64,000 nt of DNA from Actinomadura macrotermitis. Lineage in GTDB: Bacteria > Actinomycetota > Actinomycetes > Streptosporangiales > Streptosporangiaceae. The DNA lies in NCBI RefSeq assembly GCF_009604375.1, contig NZ_WEGH01000003.1:1054001-1118000 (forward strand). The letters are read 5' to 3'. Below the pieces are notes generated by a model. That model was given only the letters and a program-made list of their open reading frames with translations, was not told the DNA's origin and ran no database searches. Below are positions 60,084 through 64,000 of this stretch, piece by piece. Position 1 is the stretch's first letter, and every line of letters begins with the position of its first letter. The translations under genes and the position numbers were made by a program.

Positions 60084-60767
60084 TCACGGGACGAGCAGTT
60101 CGGTGAGCTGGGCCGGGGTGGTGACGACGGCGTCCCACTCCAGGATCGCCAGCGTCGGCGGCGGCGCGGCGCCCCACAGCACGACGGGCAGGTCCCGGGA
60201 CCGGGCCAGGCGCCGCAGGTCGTGCAGGGCCCGGTCGCGGTCGTACATGCCGGGCTGGCCGAGGTAGGCCCAGGGGCCGCCGGGCGCGCCGGCGGTGGCG
60301 TCGACCAGCAGCGCGTCCACGTCGGCGGTGCCGAGCACGATCTTGGCGTCGTGCGGGTAGAGCGGCATGACCTTGGCGTGCGAGGCGATCAGGTCGGCGG
60401 TGCCGTGCCCGAAGATCCCGGCGACGACCGCGGTCTCGCACGGGCCGGCGACCAGCAGCCGGTCCTCGGGCCGGTCGGTCTGCTCGATGTGCACCGGCTT
60501 GCGGTCGCTCTTGGCGGGCGCCGCGGTCGGGCTGTGCCGGTCCTTCCACAGCTGCATCAGCTCGCGGGGCAGCCGGGCGCCGCGCTTGGGGTTGCGGGCG
60601 GTGCCCGCCATCAGCCGCCCGACCCGCCAGGTGGTGGACGCCTCCAGCGCGGCGAGCCGCTGCTCGGTCTCCTTCAGCCGCTCCTCGCGGTCGCGCAGCG
60701 CCGCGCGCAGCCGCGCGGTCTGCTGGTGGGCCTTGGCGAGGGCGGCGGCGTCGATCGGGTCAGCCAA
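60084..60767 (-). CDS. Coiled-coil protein with glycosyltransferase-like N-half
   Basis: A 227-aa protein. Residues about 5-48 form a coiled coil (RLRAALRDREERLKETEQRL), followed by TTWRVGRLMAG, a motif common after coiled coils in actinobacterial glycosyltransferases. The rest has alternating beta/alpha segments (LLVAGPCETAVVAGIFGHGT, DLPVVLWGAAPPP) like half a GT-B fold and no donor-site motif. TTG 60767 overlaps the wecB stop by 8 bp. It is probably a partner or scaffold of the 733-aa enzyme encoded next. Function inferred from context. Confidence 0.7.
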   Translation of the reverse strand: MADPIDAAALAKAHQQTARLRAALRDREERLKETEQRLAALEASTTWRVGRLMAGTARNPKRGARLPRELMQLWKDRHSPTAAPAKSDRKPVHIEQTDRPEDRLLVAGPCETAVVAGIFGHGTADLIASHAKVMPLYPHDAKIVLGTADVDALLVDATAGAPGGPWAYLGQPGMYDRDRALHDLRRLARSRDLPVVLWGAAPPPTLAILEWDAVVTTPAQLTELLVP

Positions 60768-61869
60768 CGAGGGACTCCATGATCACATCGGCGATACGGG
60801 GGCCGGCCTGGCCGTCCCACAGCGGCGGGGTCGAGTCATTCATGGGGGACGACCCCCCTGTACCCCCCGCGTCAACGGCAAGCGCCTTGCGTGCGGCGGG
60901 GACCAGCTCCTCGAAGGTGACGAGCCGGTTCGTGCCGTGGGTGATGGTGATGGGCCGCTCGGTGTTCGGGCGGACGGTCAGGCAGGGGACGCCGAGGATC
61001 GTCGTCTCCTCCTGGAGGCCGCCCGAGTCGGTGACGACCGCCGCCGCGCCGCGCACGGCCGCGATGAAGTCGATGTAGCCGAGCGGCTCCAGGACGTGCA
61101 CGCGCGGGTGGTCGTCCAGCCCGGCGGCCAGCAGGGTGGCGCGGCCGCGCGGGTGCACCGGGATGACGACGTCGGCGAGGTCGGCGACGCCGTGCAGGTG
61201 CCCGACGAGCGCGGCGGCGGTGTCGGGGTCGTCGACGTTGGCCGGGCGGTGCATGGTCGCCAGGACGTACCGCTCCGGCAGCCGGTGCTCGGCCCGCACC
61301 CGCTCGGTGTCGAACTTGTCGAGGTTGGCCAGCAGCGTGTCGATCATCGGGTTGCCGACGAGGTGCACCCGGTCCACGTCCACGCCCTCGCGGGCCAGGT
61401 GGCCGACGGCCTCGGGGCTGGTCACCAGGCACAGGTCCGACAGCTGGTCGGTGAGGCGCCGGTTGACCTCCTCGGGCATCGTCATGTCGAAGCTGCGCAG
61501 CCCGGCCTCCACGTGGGCGACCGGGATGTGCAGCTTGGCGGCGACGAGCGCGGCCGAGATGGTGGAGTTCACGTCGCCGTACACGATGACCAGGGCCGGT
61601 GAACGCCGGATGAACTCGTCCTCCAGCCCGGTCAGCAGCGCGGCCGTCTGCGCGGCGTGCGAGCCGGACCCGACGCCCAGGTTGACGTCGGGCTCGGGCA
61701 GCCCGAGCTCGTCGAAGAACACCTCGGACATGGCCCGGTCGTAGTGCTGGCCGGTGTGGACCACCACCTGCTCGACGCCCCGCCCGGCGAGCGCGCGGAT
61801 CACCGGCGCCGCCTTGACGAAGTTGGGGCGCGCCCCGAGGACGTGCACGAGCACGCGTGAAGCCGTCAT
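60760..61869 (-). CDS. wecB: UDP-N-acetylglucosamine 2-epimerase (non-hydrolysing)
   Basis: A 369-aa enzyme making UDP-ManNAc from UDP-GlcNAc. Family marks: GARPNFVKAAPVIRAL near the start, TGQHYDRAMSEVFF, VYGDVNSTISAAL, HVEAGLRSFDMTMPEEVNRR, and TDSGGLQEETTILGVPCLTV with NTERPIT. ATG 61869 has GAAGGGAAA seven bases upstream; an ATG six codons earlier is less likely. With the wecC-like gene at 63382 it gives UDP-ManNAcA. First gene of a minus-strand unit with the coiled-coil protein and the two-module GT4, so those probably use ManNAc or a derivative. Confidence 0.92.
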   Translation of the reverse strand: MTASRVLVHVLGARPNFVKAAPVIRALAGRGVEQVVVHTGQHYDRAMSEVFFDELGLPEPDVNLGVGSGSHAAQTAALLTGLEDEFIRRSPALVIVYGDVNSTISAALVAAKLHIPVAHVEAGLRSFDMTMPEEVNRRLTDQLSDLCLVTSPEAVGHLAREGVDVDRVHLVGNPMIDTLLANLDKFDTERVRAEHRLPERYVLATMHRPANVDDPDTAAALVGHLHGVADLADVVIPVHPRGRATLLAAGLDDHPRVHVLEPLGYIDFIAAVRGAAAVVTDSGGLQEETTILGVPCLTVRPNTERPITITHGTNRLVTFEELVPAARKALAVDAGGTGGSSPMNDSTPPLWDGQAGPRIADVIMESLVG

Positions 61870-61897
61870 GATTTCCCTTCTGTTCATCGGGGTCGCC

Positions 61898-61903
61898 TAC
61901 GCT
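61898..61903 (+). promoter_or_regulatory. -10 box (TACGCT) of a probable leaderless promoter
   Basis: TACGCT, then eight bases, then GTG 61912; no ribosome site. Same hexamer as the 26175 promoter. It overlaps the leader of the divergent wecB gene. Confidence 0.45.
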
Positions 61904-61911
61904 CGCCCGCC

Positions 61912-63348
61912 GTGCCGACCAAACCCACACCGAAAACGGCGGTCTACCTGCTGGGATCCGCCGGCCGCCAGCTCCGCGACGACCCCGCGCGGGCGCCCCG
62001 GCTGGCCGCCCGGGTGCTGCCCGTCCCCGCCCTGCGCCGCTCGCGCCTGGCGCTGCCCCGGCCCCGCGACCCGCGCCGCGAGGCCGCCGACCTGCGGCTG
62101 CTGCTGCGCGAACCGGCCGCGCCGCGCGCCGTCCGCCCGGCCGGGACCGAGCGGCGCACGGTGCTGCAGTTCGTCACCAACGCGCTGCCGGTCACCAACG
62201 CCGGGTACACCGTGCGCACCCACCGGATCGCGCTGGCCCAGCGGCGGCTCGGCTTCGACACCCACGTGGTGTCGCGGCTCGGCCACCCGCTCGGCCAGGG
62301 ATTCGGCGACGCGCGGGCGCGGGTGGACGTCGACGGCGTCCCCTACCACCGGTTGCTTCCCTGGCTGCCCGCCGCCAATCCGGTGCGGGACGTGATCAAG
62401 GGCGCCGACCTGGCCGAACGCGTCGTCGCGCAGGTCCGCCCGCAGGTGCTGCACGCCGTCAGCAACCACCTGAACGCGGCGGTCGCGCTGGAGGTCGGGC
62501 GGCGGCACGGGCTGCCGGTCGTCTACGAGGTGCGCGGCTTCCTGGAGGACTCCTGGCTCTCGCGTGACCCCGCCCATACCGAGACCGACGAGTTCTACCG
62601 GCTGACCCGGGCGCTGGAGACGCGCCGGATGCTGGAGGCCGACGCCGTCGTCACCCTCGGCGAGGCGATGCGCGCCGAGATCGCCGGCCGCGGCGTGGAC
62701 CCCGCCAAGATCTTCACGGTGCCGAACGGGGTGGACGAGGAGTTCCTGGAGCCGCTGCCGGACGGGGCGGCGCTGCGCGCCGGGCTCGGCATCGCGCCGG
62801 ACGCCGTCGTCGTCGGACTGACCTCGTCCTTCTACGGGTACGAGGGCATCGACACCCTCATCGACGCCGCCGCGCTGCTGCGCGACCGGGGCGAGCCGGT
62901 GACGCTGCTGCTCGTCGGCGACGGCCCCGAGCGCGGCGCGCTGGAGCGCCGCGCCGCCGGGCACGGCGTGCACGCCGTGTTCACCGGCCGGGTGCCGATG
63001 GCGTCGGTTCGCAGCTTCCACGCGGTCCTCGATGTCTTCGCGGTCCCCAGGAGGGCGGACCGGGTTTGCCAATTGGTGACGCCCCTAAAACCTCTGGAGG
63101 CGATGGCAGGGGGAATCCCTGTAATAGCAAGTGATGTCAAGGCTCTTCGGGAAATCGTGGAACCGGGCGTGACAGGCACGTTAACTCTTCCCGAAGACCC
63201 GGATGCCTGGGCGGATTCCCTGTCCCGGCTGATTTACAGTCCCGAACTAAGACGAAAAATCGGACAGGCCGCACGGGAGTGGGTCGGCGCGGAACGCACC
63301 TGGCGGGCCGTCGCCACCCGGTACCGGCAGGCGTATTCGAAGCAATGA
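61912..63348 (+). CDS. GT4-family glycosyltransferase with mosaic 3' end
   Basis: A 478-aa GT-B enzyme. After an Arg/Pro-rich N-terminus (1-75) the fold begins with TVLQFVTNALPVTNAGYTVR. The C-terminal half has VPNGVDEEFLEPL and GLTSSFYGYEGIDTLIDAAA, then PLKPLEAMAGGIPVIASDVK as donor site. From about 63040 the G+C and codon choice drop sharply: CTA, GTA, ATA, AGT and a TTA leucine codon (63181-63183) appear, then GC-rich codons return near 63285. That segment looks recombined from a different source. The TTA codon could place the gene under bldA-type control. Confidence 0.88.
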   Translation: MPTKPTPKTAVYLLGSAGRQLRDDPARAPRLAARVLPVPALRRSRLALPRPRDPRREAADLRLLLREPAAPRAVRPAGTERRTVLQFVTNALPVTNAGYTVRTHRIALAQRRLGFDTHVVSRLGHPLGQGFGDARARVDVDGVPYHRLLPWLPAANPVRDVIKGADLAERVVAQVRPQVLHAVSNHLNAAVALEVGRRHGLPVVYEVRGFLEDSWLSRDPAHTETDEFYRLTRALETRRMLEADAVVTLGEAMRAEIAGRGVDPAKIFTVPNGVDEEFLEPLPDGAALRAGLGIAPDAVVVGLTSSFYGYEGIDTLIDAAALLRDRGEPVTLLLVGDGPERGALERRAAGHGVHAVFTGRVPMASVRSFHAVLDVFAVPRRADRVCQLVTPLKPLEAMAGGIPVIASDVKALREIVEPGVTGTLTLPEDPDAWADSLSRLIYSPELRRKIGQAAREWVGAERTWRAVATRYRQAYSKQ

Positions 63349-63381
63349 TCATCAACGTGAACTCGCGAAGGGAGCCACCGG

Positions 63382-64000
63382 GTGGATCTGGTGGTCATCG
63401 GGCTCGGCTATGTCGGGCTGCCGCTGGCGCGTGAGGCCAGCGCCGCCGGCCTGAAGGCCGGCGGCCTGGACCTGGACGCCGCCGTCGTGGAGGGCCTCGC
63501 CGCGGGCCGGTCGCACATCGACGACGTGGCGGACGCCGAGGTCGCGGCGATGCTGGGATCGGGCTTCACACCGAGCACCGACGAGAGCGTGCTGGACGGC
63601 GCGCGCACCGTGGTGATCTGCGTGCCGACGCCGCTGTCGGAGGACGGCGGCCCGGACCTGGCCGCGGTGAAGGGCGCCGCCGGGGCGATCGCCCGGCACC
63701 TCAGCCCGGGGACGCTGGTCGTGCTGGAGTCGACGACCTACCCCGGCACGACCGACGAGGTGCTGCGGCCGATCCTGGAGACCTCCGGGCTCACCGCCGG
63801 CGAGGACTTCCACCTGGCGTTCTCGCCCGAGCGCATCGACCCGGGCAACCCGGTCTACGGGGTGCACAACACCCCCAAGATCGTGGGCGGCCTGACGCCG
63901 GCCTGCGCGTCGGCGGCGGCGGCGTTCTACGGCAAGTTCGTCGAGCGGGTCGTGCAGGCCAAGGGCACCCGCGAGGCCGAGATGGCCAAGCTGCTGGAGA
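63382..64000 (+). CDS. wecC: UDP-N-acetyl-D-mannosaminuronate dehydrogenase, 5' part (runs off the window)
   Basis: Starts at GTG 63382 with GAAGGGAG upstream, 33 bp after the GT4 gene. The first 206 codons show the Rossmann motif VVIGLGYVGLPLAREASAAG, ICVPTPLSEDGGPDLAAV, LESTTYPGTTDEVL and FSPERIDPGN of UDP-sugar 6-dehydrogenases, with the ManNAc-type spacing. The active-site Cys region lies beyond the window. With wecB it would oxidise UDP-ManNAc to UDP-ManNAcA. UDP-glucose or UDP-GlcNAc dehydrogenase is the alternative; the neighbour wecB favours ManNAc. Confidence 0.85.
   Translation, partial: MDLVVIGLGYVGLPLAREASAAGLKAGGLDLDAAVVEGLAAGRSHIDDVADAEVAAMLGSGFTPSTDESVLDGARTVVICVPTPLSEDGGPDLAAVKGAAGAIARHLSPGTLVVLESTTYPGTTDEVLRPILETSGLTAGEDFHLAFSPERIDPGNPVYGVHNTPKIVGGLTPACASAAAAFYGKFVERVVQAKGTREAEMAKLLE

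Overview
This 64 kb window is high-GC DNA (about 70% G+C by eye) from an actinomycete. Several features point to the order Streptosporangiales, probably an Actinomadura-like member of the Thermomonosporaceae: the DUF5753 regulator + DUF397 + ATPase set, CU044_5270-type proteins paired with ECF sigma factors, a DUF222/HNH '13E12' protein, TTG/GTG starts, leaderless -10 boxes, and teichoic-acid-type (CDP-glycerol) polymerases. The genus is an inference. No rRNA, tRNA or CRISPR array was seen.

Most of the window is a cell-surface glycopolymer region in two blocks, 1.1-6.1 kb and 20.6-40.8 kb, with a continuation at 52-64 kb. It encodes an NDP-sugar pyrophosphorylase, GT4 and GT2 glycosyltransferases, polyprenol-sugar synthases, several GT-C-like membrane proteins, a Wzx-like flippase with DUF2304 and DUF6020 partners, a CDP-alcohol phosphotransferase, an acyltransferase and an LCP ligase. 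Two giant GT2-CDP-glycerol glycerophosphotransferase fusions (1180 and 1171 aa) lie 24 kb apart. The right end holds wecB, a two-module GT4, another GT4 and a partial wecC, implying UDP-ManNAc/ManNAcA production. Together these can make, decorate, export and anchor a teichoic or teichuronic-type wall polymer.

Between 6.3 and 20.5 kb lies an accessory island with lower and patchier G+C, broken genes, a (CTCACC)11 repeat and a Rhs/YD-repeat locus. One complete secreted Rhs protein (1152 aa) is followed downstream on the same strand by degraded Rhs C-terminal tails. These alternate with very small membrane proteins (28-86 codons), several too short for ordinary gene callers. The arrangement looks like a main rhs gene plus orphan tail/immunity cassettes, but in a Gram-positive actinomycete and with membrane miniproteins as the candidate immunity partners. 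This is the most interesting part of the window.

The stretch 41.4-50 kb is regulatory and variable. It has two tandem ECF sigma/CU044_5270 pairs (the first preceded by a coupled 11-codon leader), an FG-GAP surface protein broken by a frameshift and flanked by two diverged copies of a ~140-bp sequence, and an ATPase/DUF5753/DUF397 set. At 50.5 kb a secreted tandem alpha/beta hydrolase has an N-terminal half that has lost its catalytic residues. Strong bidirectional hairpin terminators separate convergent units at 34.7, 49.8 and 57.8 kb.
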